Origin: Sphingopyxis macrogoltabida
GTDB lineage: Bacteria > Pseudomonadota > Alphaproteobacteria > Sphingomonadales > Sphingomonadaceae
Direction: 5' to 3'
Length of the DNA: 64,000 bases
Assembly: GCA_003241685.1 (NCBI GenBank)
Contig: QFPJ01000004.1
Coordinates: 1-64,000 of the forward strand
The notes beneath the pieces are model-generated. The model did no database searches, was not told the origin of the DNA, and saw only the letters and a list, made by a program, of their open reading frames with translations. Within the stretch, counting starts at the first letter, position 1; each line of letters opens with the position of its first letter. This document shows, in pieces, positions 49,525 to 58,850 of this stretch. The position numbers were made by a program, and so were the translations under genes.

Positions 49525-51453
49525 ATGACCGACCGTCCGCATACGCCGCTGCTCGACACGGTGGATGTCCCCGCCGACCTCCGCAAATTGAAGCCCGAGG
49601 ATTTGCACCAGTTCGCCGACGAACTGCGTGCCGAGATGATCAGCGCCGTCGGGACGACGGGCGGCCATCTGGGGTCGGGGCTGGGTGTCGTCGAACTGAC
49701 GGTGGCGCTGCATTATGTGTTCGACACGCCGCGCGACAGGATCGTGTGGGACGTCGGCCACCAATGCTATCCGCACAAGATCGTCACCGGCCGCCGCGAC
49801 CGCATCCGCACGCTGCGCCAGGGCGGCGGCCTGTCGGGCTTCACCAAGCGCAGCGAGAGCGAATATGATCCGTTCGGCGCCGCCCATTCGTCGACGTCGA
49901 TCAGCGCCGCGCTGGGCTTTGCCGTCGCCAACAAGCTGACCGGCGCCCCCGGCCGCGCGATCGCGGTGATCGGCGACGGGTCGATGTCGGCGGGCATGGC
50001 CTATGAAGCGATGAACAATGCGCATCAGGCGGGCAACCGGCTGATCGTCATCCTGAACGACAACGACATGTCGATCGCGCCGCCGGTCGGCGGCCTGTCG
50101 GCCTATCTGGCGCGGCTGGTATCGTCGCGGCCGTTCGTCGAGCTGCGCGAGATCGCGCGGCGTTTTGCCCGCAAATTGCCGACCCCGCTGCACAAGGCGG
50201 CGAAGAAGACCGACGAATTCGCGCGCGGCATGGCGATGGGCGGCACCTTGTTCGAGGAACTGGGCTTTTACTATGTCGGGCCGATCGACGGGCATAATCT
50301 GGACCATCTGATCCCGGTGCTGGAAAATGTCCGCGACAGCGACCACGGCCCGGTGCTGATCCACGCGGTGACGCGCAAGGGGCATGGCTATGCCCCCGCC
50401 GAGGCGGCCGCCGACAAATATCACGGCGTGCAGAAATTCAACGTCGTGACGGGCGAGCAGGCGAAGGCGCCGCCGGGCCCGCCCGCATATCAGAATGTGT
50501 TCGGCGAAACGCTGGCGAAGCTGGCCGATACCGATCCGCGCATCGTCGCGATCACCGCCGCCATGCCGTCGGGCACGGGGGTCGACAAATTCGCCAAGGC
50601 GCATCCGGCGCGCAGCTTCGACGTCGGCATCGCCGAACAGCATGCGGTGACGTTCGCCGCGGGGCTGGCGGCGCAGGGGATGCGGCCGTTCGCCGCCATC
50701 TATTCGACCTTCCTTCAGCGCGCCTACGACCAGGTCGTGCATGATGTCGCGATCCAGAATCTGCCGGTGCGCTTCGCGATCGACCGCGCGGGGCTGGTCG
50801 GTGCCGACGGATCGACCCATGCGGGATCGTTCGACGTCACCTATCTGGCGACGCTGCCCAATTTCGTGGTGATGGCGGCGGCGGACGAGGCCGAGCTGGT
50901 CCATATGACCTATACGGCGGCCGAATATGACGACGGCCCGATCGCCTTCCGCTATCCGCGCGGCAATGGCACCGGGGTCGCGCTGCCCGCGGTTCCCGAA
51001 AAGCTGGCGATCGGCAAGGGCCGCGTCGTGCGGTCGGGCAAGACGGTGGCGATCCTGTCGCTCGGCACGCGGCTGGCCGAGGCGCTGAAGGCGGCGGACA
51101 CGCTGGAAGCGCGGGGCCTGTCGACCAGCGTCATCGACCTGCGCTTCGCCAAGCCGCTCGACGAGGAACTGATCCGCAAGACGCTGGCGTCGCACGAGGT
51201 GTGCGTGACGGTCGAGGAAGGCAGCATCGGCGGGCTGGGCGCGCATGTGCTGACGCTGGCCAGCGACGAGGGGCTGATCGACGCGGGGCTGAAGCTGCGC
51301 ACGATGCGCCTGCCCGATGTGTTTCAGGACCAGGACGCGCCGCACGCGCAATATGACGCCGCCGGGCTGAACGCGCCGCAGATCGTCGATACGGTGCTGA
51401 AGGCGCTGCGCCACAACAGCGCGGGCGTCGAGGAAGCGGGCGCGCGGGCGTGA
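49525..51453 (+). CDS. dxs: 1-deoxy-D-xylulose-5-phosphate synthase
   Basis: Dxs condenses pyruvate and glyceraldehyde 3-phosphate with thiamine diphosphate in the MEP isoprenoid pathway. The 642-residue protein has the N-terminal cofactor motif [19 protein letters not shown]...[49 protein letters not shown], and the transketolase-like [24 protein letters not shown] pattern (here [21 protein letters not shown]). Full-length. Confidence 0.98.
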   Translation: [642 protein letters not shown]

Positions 51454-51478
51454 GCGGGCCGCCGGAGCACACGGCCGC

Positions 51479-52147
51479 ATGAATTTCTTCAACCTCCTAA
51501 AGTCGCTCGACGAGCTGCTTTACGAGGTGATGTCGTGGCTGGTCTTCTATCCGGTCACGCTGTGGCGCGCGCTGACGCGGCCCTTGAAGATGATGGATTA
51601 TTCGGACGCCGAGCAGGGCGATACCGAAGAGCGGCAATATACCGATACGCTGTCGCCGCCGCTGTTCCTGTTGCTGACGATCGTCATCAGCCACGCGCTG
51701 GAACTGTCGACGGTGGGGGAAAGCGCGATCGTGCGCGACAAGACCGGGCTTGGCGGGCTGGTCAACGACGATTCGACGCTGATCCTGATGCGGGTCGCCT
51801 TTTTCAGCCTGTTTCCGCTGGTGATGGCGGCGCGGCTGGTGCGCGCGCGTCATGTGCGGCTGGACCGCGCACCGTTGAAGGCACCCTTCTATAGCCAATG
51901 CTATGCGGCGGCGCCCTTTGCGCTGATGGTATCGGGCGCCGGCATCCTGTTGCAGTTGAAGCCGCTGACGATGGGAATTTCGGGTCTGGCGCTGCTGATC
52001 TTTGCGCTGCTGTGGTTCGGCAGCCTGCAAATCCTGTGGTTCGCGCAGCATCTGCGGATCAGCCACTGGCGCGCGGCGCTGCATGCGTCGCGCGCGATGG
52101 TCGAGGCGCTGGTCGCCTTTGCCGTCTTTTCGCTGATTTTCGCCTGA
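51479..52147 (+). CDS. Multi-pass membrane protein of unknown function
   Basis: The 222-residue product has at least four hydrophobic segments (around residues 58-75, 103-120, 143-160, 164-182 and 200-222). It starts 25 bp after dxs. Yip1-like permease annotation is seen for similar small proteins, but I cannot confirm it. No motif decides a function. Confidence 0.75.
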   Translation: MNFFNLLKSLDELLYEVMSWLVFYPVTLWRALTRPLKMMDYSDAEQGDTEERQYTDTLSPPLFLLLTIVISHALELSTVGESAIVRDKTGLGGLVNDDSTLILMRVAFFSLFPLVMAARLVRARHVRLDRAPLKAPFYSQCYAAAPFALMVSGAGILLQLKPLTMGISGLALLIFALLWFGSLQILWFAQHLRISHWRAALHASRAMVEALVAFAVFSLIFA

Positions 52148-52171
52148 CCCGGTTGGGAAAGGCCGGGCGGT

Positions 52172-52591
52172 TTACGCGCCCGGGATCGAGGATTGCGCGT
52201 CGCGGCCGTCGCCTTCGGGGGCGACCAATATGTCGCGAACGACAAGGCCCTTGTCGACGACCTGAGTGCCGGGGCTGCCGACCGCGCTGCGGATGCCGGG
52301 GTCGGCGCGGGCGCCGTCGGCGCTGCCGATGATCGCGCTTTCGGTCGGGCTGCGCGGGGCTTCGCCGCCGAACAGCGCGCGCAGCGTCTGTTCCGCGGTC
52401 GATTCGCCGCCGGGACGCGCGGCGCCGGGGGCGGGCGGGGTCAGCGAGAAGTCGGGCGGCACGATCAAGGGCGCCTGACGCGACACGGCGAATTCGTCGG
52501 GCCGGTCGCGGCTGAACAGGCTGTTCGATCCGCACGCCGACAGCGTCGTGGCGATCAGCGTGGTCGCGAGGATGAGGGTGGTCCGATTCAC
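52172..52591 (-). CDS. bamF: DUF3035 (BamF-type) lipoprotein
   Basis: The 139-residue product has a lipobox (ATTLSAC) and the DUF3035 pattern RDRPDEFAVSRQAPLIVPPDFSL. BamF is an alphaproteobacterial accessory lipoprotein of the outer-membrane BAM complex. It lies after lspA, which encodes the peptidase that matures such lipoproteins. Confidence 0.85.
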   Translation of the reverse strand: MNRTTLILATTLIATTLSACGSNSLFSRDRPDEFAVSRQAPLIVPPDFSLTPPAPGAARPGGESTAEQTLRALFGGEAPRSPTESAIIGSADGARADPGIRSAVGSPGTQVVDKGLVVRDILVAPEGDGRDAQSSIPGA

Positions 52592-52615
52592 GTAAAACTC
52601 TCCTGAAGCGCCCCG

Positions 52616-53134
52616 TTAATCCGCGGCGGGTTTGTCCGCCGTGGGCGCCTTGTCGCCCAAGAGCAGCGCGCGCGCAACCAGCAATAGCACCCCGATGGTG
52701 ATGCAGGCGTCGGCGACGTTGAAGATGAGGAAAGGCCGGAATTCGCCGAAATGCAGGTCGGCGAAATCGGCGACATAGCCATAGCGGACGCGGTCGACGA
52801 TATTGCCGAGCGCGCCGCCCAGGATCAGCGCGAGCGCGATCACGTCGCCGCGCTGCTGTTCGCGCGTCATCCAGAAGGCGACGGCGGCGGCGACGATCCC
52901 CGTCACCGCGACCAGGGTCCAGCGCGTCGTGTCGGTGCAGCTGGCGAACATCGACAGCGAAATGCCGCAGTTTTCGGCCCAGGTCAGGTTGAAGATCGGC
53001 AGGATTTCGATCACCCGCTTCGCTTCCAGCGACAGCGGGACGATGACGATCCACTTCGTCACCTGATCGAGAAGGAAGGCGACCGCCGCGACGATCAGGC
53101 CGAACCGCAGATAGGGCGAGCGGGTGTGGGTCAT
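52616..53134 (-). CDS. lspA: Lipoprotein signal peptidase II
   Basis: LspA cleaves signal peptides of prolipoproteins. The 172-residue membrane protein has four helices, the NCGISLSMF segment near residue 60, and the catalytic aspartates in NIVDRVRYG and FNVADACITIG. The start MTHTRSPYLR at 53134 overlaps the ileS stop (ATGA); the ORF extension above it is an ileS shadow. ileS-lspA linkage is very common. Confidence 0.95.
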   Translation of the reverse strand: MTHTRSPYLRFGLIVAAVAFLLDQVTKWIVIVPLSLEAKRVIEILPIFNLTWAENCGISLSMFASCTDTTRWTLVAVTGIVAAAVAFWMTREQQRGDVIALALILGGALGNIVDRVRYGYVADFADLHFGEFRPFLIFNVADACITIGVLLLVARALLLGDKAPTADKPAAD

Positions 53135-56100
53135 GCCGGGTCCAATAGCGTGTCGCAGCGATTGCACAAGGCGCCGTCCGCGACGACTTCGGGCAGGTGG
53201 CGCCAGCAACGGCCGCATTTGTGGTTTTCGGTCACATGCGGAACGATCGATGCGGGATGCCCGTCTTGGTCGATCAGTCCATCGGTTCCGATTGTGAGAT
53301 CGGCGCAGATAAACACTTCGGCGAGCGTTTCTTTGAGCGGCGCAATGCGTGCGAACTGGGCCTCGCCGATGATCATGGTGATATTGGCCTCAAGGCTGGA
53401 GCCGATATCCTTGTTTCGGCGAAGCGGTTCGATTGCTTCGGTCACGTTCCGGCGCAGCGAGCGCACCGCATTCCAACGATCGCTTAACGTGTCATTCCCG
53501 CGAACGCGGGAACCCAGGGCGGGGTCAGCCGACGCGGGCTCTGGGTCCCCGCTTTCGCGGGGATGACGAAGACTGGAAAGCGCGCTGAGGTCGGGCCATT
53601 CCAGCAGATGCACGCTGCCCGCGTCCGGATAGCGCGTGCTCCACACCTCTTCGCTGGTGAACACCAGCACCGGCGCGGCGTAGCGGATCAGCGCGTGGAA
53701 CAGGATGTCGAGGGTGCTGCGATAGGCGCGGCGGGTGTCGGTGCCGAGCGGCGCGGCGGGGCCGAGGTCGCAGTAGAGCACGTCCTTGCGGATGTCGAAG
53801 AAGAAGGCCGACAGATCCTCGTTGCAGAAATCGGCGAGGCGGCGGGTATAGCTGTTGAAGTCGAAATCATCGACCGCGCGCGCCAGATCGCGATCGAGCC
53901 CGGCGAGCAGCGACAGCATATAGCGTTCGAGTTCGGGCATCGCCGCGACATCGGTGATGCGCTCCTCCTCCGTGAACCCGTCGAGCGCGCCGAGCAGATA
54001 GCGGAAGCTGTTGCGCAGCTTGCGATACTGGTCGGCAACCCCGGCGAGGATTTCCTTGCCGATGCGGTGGTCCTCGGTGAAATCCACGCTGAGCGCCCAC
54101 AGGCGGAGGATGTCGGCGCCATAGTCGCGCATCAGGTCGATCGGGCTGATCGTGTTGCCCAGCGACTTCGACATTTTGAAGCCCTTGGCGTCCATCGTGA
54201 AGCCGTGGGTGAGGACGGCCTTATAGGGCGCCTGTCCGCGCGTGCCGCAGCTTTCGAGCAGGCTCGACTGGAACCAGCCGCGATGCTGGTCGCTGCCTTC
54301 CAGATACAGGTCGGCGCTGTGCGTGCCGCCATCGTGGCGGACCAGCGCGGGCCATTTTCCGCTTTCGAGCACGAAGGCGTGGGTGCAGCCCGAATCGAAC
54401 CAGACGTCGAGGATGTCGACGATGCGCTCATAATCGGCGGCGTCATAGTCCGGCCCAAGATATTCCTGCGCGCGCGCATCGCTCCACGCGTCGACGCCGC
54501 TTGTCCGGACCGCCGCGACGATGCGGTCGTTGACCGCGGGGTCGTTCAGATATTGCCCGGTCTTGCGGTCGACGAAGAGCGTGATCGGCACGCCCCAGGC
54601 GCGCTGGCGCGACAGCACCCAGTCGGGGCGCCCTTCGACCATCGACCCGATGCGGTTGCGGCCCTTGGGCGGCACGAAGCGCGTGTCGTCGATCGCCTGC
54701 ATCGCCGCCTCGCGCAGGGTCGGCGCGGCGCAGAGATCTTCCTCATGCGGGTTGATCGCGCCGCCCTCATTCTCCCAGCGCTTTTCGCGCGGGGTCTTGG
54801 GCTCGATATGCGTCATCACCTTGTCCATCGGCACGAACCATTGCGGGGTGCAGCGATAGATGACCTTGGCTTTAGAGCGCCAGCTGTGCGGATAGCTGTG
54901 CTTATAGTCGGCCGAGGCGGCGAGCAGGCCGCCCGCTTCGCTGAGGTCGGTGCAGATCGGGCCGTCGGGGGCGTTGAATTTCGGATTGATGACGCTGCCC
55001 AGCCCGCCGAGCCATGCCCAGTCGGCGCGATATTTGCCGTCGCCCTCGACCGCGAACACGGGGTCGATGCCGTTCGCCTTGCACAGATCGAAATCATCCT
55101 CGCCATGGTCGGGCGCCATATGGACGAGCCCGGTGCCGCTGTCGGTGGTGACGAAATCGCCGGGCAGGAAGGGGCGCGGGCGGAGGTAGAAGTCCGCGAG
55201 CGGGGAATTCAGGTTGATGGTCGCGGCGCGCGCAAGCCCCTCCCCTTCAGGGGAGGGGTTGGGGTGGGGGCTATCGGTCTGCGCGGCGTCAGGCCGCGAG
55301 CCCCCACCCCCGGCCCCTCCCCTGAAGGGGAGGGGTGAAAAAAGCTTAGCCATCGGGTGGCGGGCGATGGTGCCGGCAAGGTCAGAGCCTTTGCCCGACC
55401 ACAACACCTCAAGCGAAAAGAGTCCTTCCTGACCCGGCCCAAAGACGAAATCCTGCGTTATGCGATTCTCGAACTGACGCATCAAATCCTTGGCAACCAG
55501 GAAGGTCCGGTGACGTAACTGATTGAGTTGCAGCTGAGCCAGTTCGCCGGTGTCCGGATACTTCATATGTAAATTGGAGCGCACCAGCACGTAGTCGACA
55601 CTCGGCCCATAGGCCAAAGCCTGGTTCACCGGGATCGTCCATGGCGTCGTGGTCCAGATCACCGCATAAGCGCCGACCAGCTCCGCGATCGGGCTTTCGA
55701 CGATCTCGAACGCGACGTCGACCTGGGTCGAGACGATGTCCTCATATTCGACCTCGGCTTCGGCGAGGGCGGTTTTTTCGACCGGGGACCACATCACCGG
55801 CTTGGCGCCGCGATAGAGCATGTCGTTGGCGGCGAATTTGAGCAGTTCGCGCACGATGGTCGCTTCGGCTTCGAAATCCATCGTCAGATACGGATGGTCC
55901 CAGTCGCCGCCGATGCCGAGGCGTTTCAGCTGCTCGCGCTGGGTGTCGACCCAATGCTGCGCATAGGCGCGGCATTCGGCGCGGAATTCCTCGACCGGCA
56001 CCTCGTCCTTGTTCAGCTTTTTCTTGCGATACTGTTCCTCGACCTTCCACTCGATGGGGAGGCCGTGGCAATCCCAGCCGGGCACATAGGGCGCGTCCTT

Positions 56101-56385
56101 GCCCTTCAGCGTCTGGGTGCGGACGACCATGTCCTTCAATATATGGTTGAGCGCATGGCCGATGTGCATGTCGCCGTTCGCATAGGGCGGGCCGTCGTGG
56201 AGGATGAACTGGTCGCGGCCCTTGCGGCTCTCGCGAATCTGCCCCTCGAGATTGGCTTCGAGCCATTTCGCCAGAATCAGCGGCTCCTTCTGCGGCAGGC
56301 CGGCCTTCATCGGAAAGTCGGTCTTGGGCAGGAAGACGGTGTCGCGGTAGTCGCGCTGATCGGGGGCTGAGGTGCTGTCGGTCAT
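53131..56385 (-). CDS. ileS: Isoleucyl-tRNA synthetase with two in-frame repeat insertions
   Basis: IleS charges tRNA-Ile and edits valine. HIGH is at residues 74-77 (GDMHIGHAL), the editing domain has WTTTPWTIPVNQAL and GTGLVHMAPDHGEDD, and the class-defining KMSKS loop is GFKMSKSLGN. The C-terminal zinc site has CGRCWRHLPE and CNRC. At 1,084 residues it is longer than usual (about 940-990). The excess comes from two palindromic repeats read in frame: about residues 347-385 (LFSPLPFRGGAGGGG...) in the editing domain and about 940-966 (RHPRESGDPEPASAD...) before the C-terminus. Confidence 0.96.
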   Translation of the reverse strand: MTDSTSAPDQRDYRDTVFLPKTDFPMKAGLPQKEPLILAKWLEANLEGQIRESRKGRDQFILHDGPPYANGDMHIGHALNHILKDMVVRTQTLKGKDAPYVPGWDCHGLPIEWKVEEQYRKKKLNKDEVPVEEFRAECRAYAQHWVDTQREQLKRLGIGGDWDHPYLTMDFEAEATIVRELLKFAANDMLYRGAKPVMWSPVEKTALAEAEVEYEDIVSTQVDVAFEIVESPIAELVGAYAVIWTTTPWTIPVNQALAYGPSVDYVLVRSNLHMKYPDTGELAQLQLNQLRHRTFLVAKDLMRQFENRITQDFVFGPGQEGLFSLEVLWSGKGSDLAGTIARHPMAKLFSPLPFRGGAGGGGSRPDAAQTDSPHPNPSPEGEGLARAATINLNSPLADFYLRPRPFLPGDFVTTDSGTGLVHMAPDHGEDDFDLCKANGIDPVFAVEGDGKYRADWAWLGGLGSVINPKFNAPDGPICTDLSEAGGLLAASADYKHSYPHSWRSKAKVIYRCTPQWFVPMDKVMTHIEPKTPREKRWENEGGAINPHEEDLCAAPTLREAAMQAIDDTRFVPPKGRNRIGSMVEGRPDWVLSRQRAWGVPITLFVDRKTGQYLNDPAVNDRIVAAVRTSGVDAWSDARAQEYLGPDYDAADYERIVDILDVWFDSGCTHAFVLESGKWPALVRHDGGTHSADLYLEGSDQHRGWFQSSLLESCGTRGQAPYKAVLTHGFTMDAKGFKMSKSLGNTISPIDLMRDYGADILRLWALSVDFTEDHRIGKEILAGVADQYRKLRNSFRYLLGALDGFTEEERITDVAAMPELERYMLSLLAGLDRDLARAVDDFDFNSYTRRLADFCNEDLSAFFFDIRKDVLYCDLGPAAPLGTDTRRAYRSTLDILFHALIRYAAPVLVFTSEEVWSTRYPDAGSVHLLEWPDLSALSSLRHPRESGDPEPASADPALGSRVRGNDTLSDRWNAVRSLRRNVTEAIEPLRRNKDIGSSLEANITMIIGEAQFARIAPLKETLAEVFICADLTIGTDGLIDQDGHPASIVPHVTENHKCGRCWRHLPEVVADGALCNRCDTLLDPA
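53491..53567. repeat. Palindromic repeat inside ileS, copy near C-terminus
   Basis: GTCATTCCCGCGAACGCGGG at the left pairs with CCCGCTTTCGCGGGGATGAC at the right around a 37-bp centre. The same family occurs between engB and yidC. It is translated in frame as RHPRESGDP-type sequence. Confidence 0.85.
55232..55348. repeat. Palindromic repeat inside ileS, copy in the editing domain
   Basis: Each half carries a GGGGAGGGG-type hairpin (CCCCTCCCCTTCAGGGGAGG and its inverse copy) and a GGGGTGGGGGC tract, so the whole can form a long cruciform. It is read in frame as PLPFRGGAGGGG...PNPSPEGEG. Partial relatives occur at 18150-18175 and 19710-19735. Confidence 0.85.
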
Positions 56386-56422
56386 GGTGCGCGGCGCTTA
56401 GCGCAGATTCGCGGCGGCGCAA

Positions 56423-56575
56423 AGGTTCACGCGAAGACGCGAAGACGCGAAGAAGATGACTTGGGCCGACAGGCCCCTTGTTACATCGACGGCGCGCCAT
56501 TGGGCCGCGTCGATAGAGAAAGCCGCTTCGCGGCAAGCGCGATATCTTCGCGTCTTCGCGTCTTCGCGTGAACCT
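56423..56575. repeat. 31-bp perfect inverted repeat between ileS and ribF
   Basis: Arms 56423-56453 and 56545-56575 are exact inverses (each built of the unit GCGAAGAC) around a 91-bp spacer. It fills the gap between the two genes and may be a small palindromic element or a pair of insertion ends. Confidence 0.85.
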
Positions 56576-56576
56576 A

Positions 56577-57506
56577 TTAAAGCGCCGCCAGCAGCCCCTT
56601 CGCCTGTTCGCAATCGGCCGCGATCTGCGCCATCAGCGCGTCCATGCCGTCGAACTTCGCCTCCGGCCGGATGAAGGCGTGGAAGGCGACGTCGATTTCC
56701 TGTCCGTACAGGTCTTCGGCAAAGTCGAAGAAATGCGGTTCGAGCAATTCCTTGGGCGGGTCGAAGCTGGGGCGGATGCCGATGTTCGCGGCGCCTTTCA
56801 GGATGCGGCCGTCGGGCAGCGTTCCCGTGACCGCATAGATGCCGTAGCGCGGGCGCAGGTAATTGCCCATGTCGATGTTCGCGGTCGGGAAGCCGAGCAG
56901 GCGGCCGTTCTTGTCGCCGTGCCGGACGGTGCCGCGCACCGTGAACGGGCGCGTGAGCAGGCGCGCGGCGGCGGCGGGGTCGCCCGCCCGCAACGCGTCG
57001 CGGATGCGGCTGGACGAGATCGCCGTGTCGGCATCGTCGACCGGCGCGACCATTTCGGTGAAGAAGCCCAGGCGGCGGGCATGGTCGGCCAGCGTCACGA
57101 CATCGCCGCCGCGCCCCTTGCCAAAGGTGAAATCGGCGCCGGTCACGACCCCGGCGGCGCCATAGCGATCCAGCAGCAGCCGGGTGATGAAATCCTGTGC
57201 CGTGGTCCCCGCGAGCGCGGCGTCGAAGGGCAGGACGAGCATCGCGTCGGCGCCCGCCGCGCCGAACAATTGCTGCCGCTGGTCGAGCGTCGTCAGGCGG
57301 AAGGGCGCGACGTCGGGTTTGAAGAAGCGCACCGGATGCGGGTCGAAGGTCGCGACGATCGCGGGGCGCCCCTCGTCCTTCGCATGGCGCACCGCGCGGC
57401 CGACGACCGCCTGATGCCCGGCGTGGAAGCCGTCGAAATTGCCGAGCGCGATGACACCGCCGCGCAGCGCATCGGGGATGCGGTCATGGCCGTCGAGGCG
57501 GATCAT
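56577..57506 (-). CDS. ribF: Bifunctional riboflavin kinase / FAD synthetase
   Basis: RibF makes FMN and FAD. The adenylyltransferase half has GVIALGNFDGFHAGHQAV and TGADFTFGKGRGG; the flavokinase half has GTVRHGDKNGRLLGFPTANI and GIYAVTG. ATG at 57506 is preferred by family N-termini; a TTG at 57539 and an ATG at 57518 remain possible. It lies in the ileS block. Confidence 0.94.
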   Translation of the reverse strand: MIRLDGHDRIPDALRGGVIALGNFDGFHAGHQAVVGRAVRHAKDEGRPAIVATFDPHPVRFFKPDVAPFRLTTLDQRQQLFGAAGADAMLVLPFDAALAGTTAQDFITRLLLDRYGAAGVVTGADFTFGKGRGGDVVTLADHARRLGFFTEMVAPVDDADTAISSSRIRDALRAGDPAAAARLLTRPFTVRGTVRHGDKNGRLLGFPTANIDMGNYLRPRYGIYAVTGTLPDGRILKGAANIGIRPSFDPPKELLEPHFFDFAEDLYGQEIDVAFHAFIRPEAKFDGMDALMAQIAADCEQAKGLLAAL

Positions 57507-57540
57507 GGCGCGGCCCATGGTATCGAGCCATTGTTCCAAC

Positions 57541-57649
57541 CCGATTCCCCGAGCGAAGACGACGGGCTCTGCCGAGCCAAGTCGAGGCGGCCATGGTGCG
57601 GCTTCTCGCTCCGCTCGAACGGCCCCCTCGTCTTCGCTCGGGGAATCGG
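57541..57649. repeat. Perfect inverted repeat between ribF and dipeptidase
   Basis: 22-bp arms 57541-57562 and 57628-57649 are exact inverses (CCGATTCCCCGAGCGAAGAC...), extendable by two more pairs outward, with a 65-bp centre carrying its own partial inverted motifs. Typical of small dispersed palindromes. Confidence 0.85.
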
Positions 57650-57663
57650 GTGGGTTTGCGACC

Positions 57664-58845
57664 TCATGGCGCGGGCGGGGTCAGCGGGACCAGCCCCGCG
57701 CTCAGAACGCGGATCGCGTTACCGCCCATGACGGCCCGAATCTCGTCGTCGGTGAAGCCCGCGTCGATCAGCGCCTGCGTCACCTGCGCCAGTTTCGACG
57801 TGTCGAAGCGCACGGTGGTGGCGCCGTCATAGTCGCTGCCCAGCGCGACGTGCCGGATGCCGACGAGGTCGCGGACATGCTTCATCGCGCGCGCGATGCT
57901 GGCGGGCGAGGTGTCGCACACCGCGGCGTCCCAATAGCCGATGCCGATCAGCCCGCCGGTCGCGGCGACGGCGCGAATCTGGTCGTCGCTGAGGTTGCGG
58001 TTGACCTTGCACGTCGCCTGCACCCCGCCGTGGCTGGAGACGACGGGACGGCGCGCCATCTTGAGGATGTCGGCGACGCAGGCGGCCGAGCAATGGGCGA
58101 TGTCGACGATCATGCCCTTCGCTTCCATCGCGGCGACGACCTGTCGGCCGAGCGGGGTCAGCCCGCCTTTCTTGAGCCCGTGCATCGATCCCGCGAGGTC
58201 GTTGTCGAAGAAATGGGTGAGCCCCGCCATGCGGAAGCCGGCGGCATGGAGCCGGTCCAGATTGGCGATGTCGCCTTCAAGGACGTGCAGCCCCTCGATG
58301 CTGAGCATCGCGCCGACGGGGCGCGCGACCGACCGGCGCGATGCCAGCAGGGCGGCGATGTCGTCGGGCGTCGCGACCTTGGCGAGCGCGCGCGGCGCTT
58401 TCGCGGCGGCGCGGTCGAGTTTTTCGGCATGCCACAGCGCGCGTTCGAGCAGCGAGTTCCATGTCCGCACCGGCTGAAGCTGGGCCATGACGAGGCTGGT
58501 GATATTGTCGGTGTCGGCGCCGTTGGCGTCGTAATTCTGACCCTTGGGCGACTTGGTCGTGCTGGCGAGGACCTGCAGCGCGACATGGCCGTCCTCCAGC
58601 CGCGGCAGGTCCATATGACCGCGATCGGCGCGTTTCAGGAAATCGCGGCTCCACAGCAGGCTGTCGCTGTGCAGGTCGACGATGGTCAGCGTCTTGTGCA
58701 GCGCCGCCGCGCGCGCGGTGACGGCGGGGAGCGGCTTGCCGTCGATCCGGTTCAGCCCGCGCTCGATCATGCCGGGGGCGAGGGTGAAGAAGGCCAGCGC
58801 GGCGGCGGCGATCAGGGCAAGCGGGATCAGGAGCCAGCGGCGCAT
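57664..58845 (-). CDS. Membrane-anchored M19 family dipeptidase
   Basis: The 393-residue protein has one N-terminal membrane anchor (WLLIPLALIAAAALAFFTL) and the renal-dipeptidase zinc ligands: VDLHSDSLLWS, the bridging Glu in LSIEGLHVLEG, DIAHCSAACV, VVSSHGG and ALGSDYDG. It should cleave dipeptides, including D-amino acid types, outside the cytoplasmic membrane. The start is the ATG at 58845; the longer frame to 59409 is an antisense shadow of folA. Confidence 0.93.
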   Translation of the reverse strand: MRRWLLIPLALIAAAALAFFTLAPGMIERGLNRIDGKPLPAVTARAAALHKTLTIVDLHSDSLLWSRDFLKRADRGHMDLPRLEDGHVALQVLASTTKSPKGQNYDANGADTDNITSLVMAQLQPVRTWNSLLERALWHAEKLDRAAAKAPRALAKVATPDDIAALLASRRSVARPVGAMLSIEGLHVLEGDIANLDRLHAAGFRMAGLTHFFDNDLAGSMHGLKKGGLTPLGRQVVAAMEAKGMIVDIAHCSAACVADILKMARRPVVSSHGGVQATCKVNRNLSDDQIRAVAATGGLIGIGYWDAAVCDTSPASIARAMKHVRDLVGIRHVALGSDYDGATTVRFDTSKLAQVTQALIDAGFTDDEIRAVMGGNAIRVLSAGLVPLTPPAP

Positions 58846-58850
58846 CGGCC

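Noticed and set aside
49285..51492. 735-codon minus-strand ORF
   Set aside because: It is antisense to dxs, which is unambiguous, and is composed of low-complexity Arg/His/Ala stretches.
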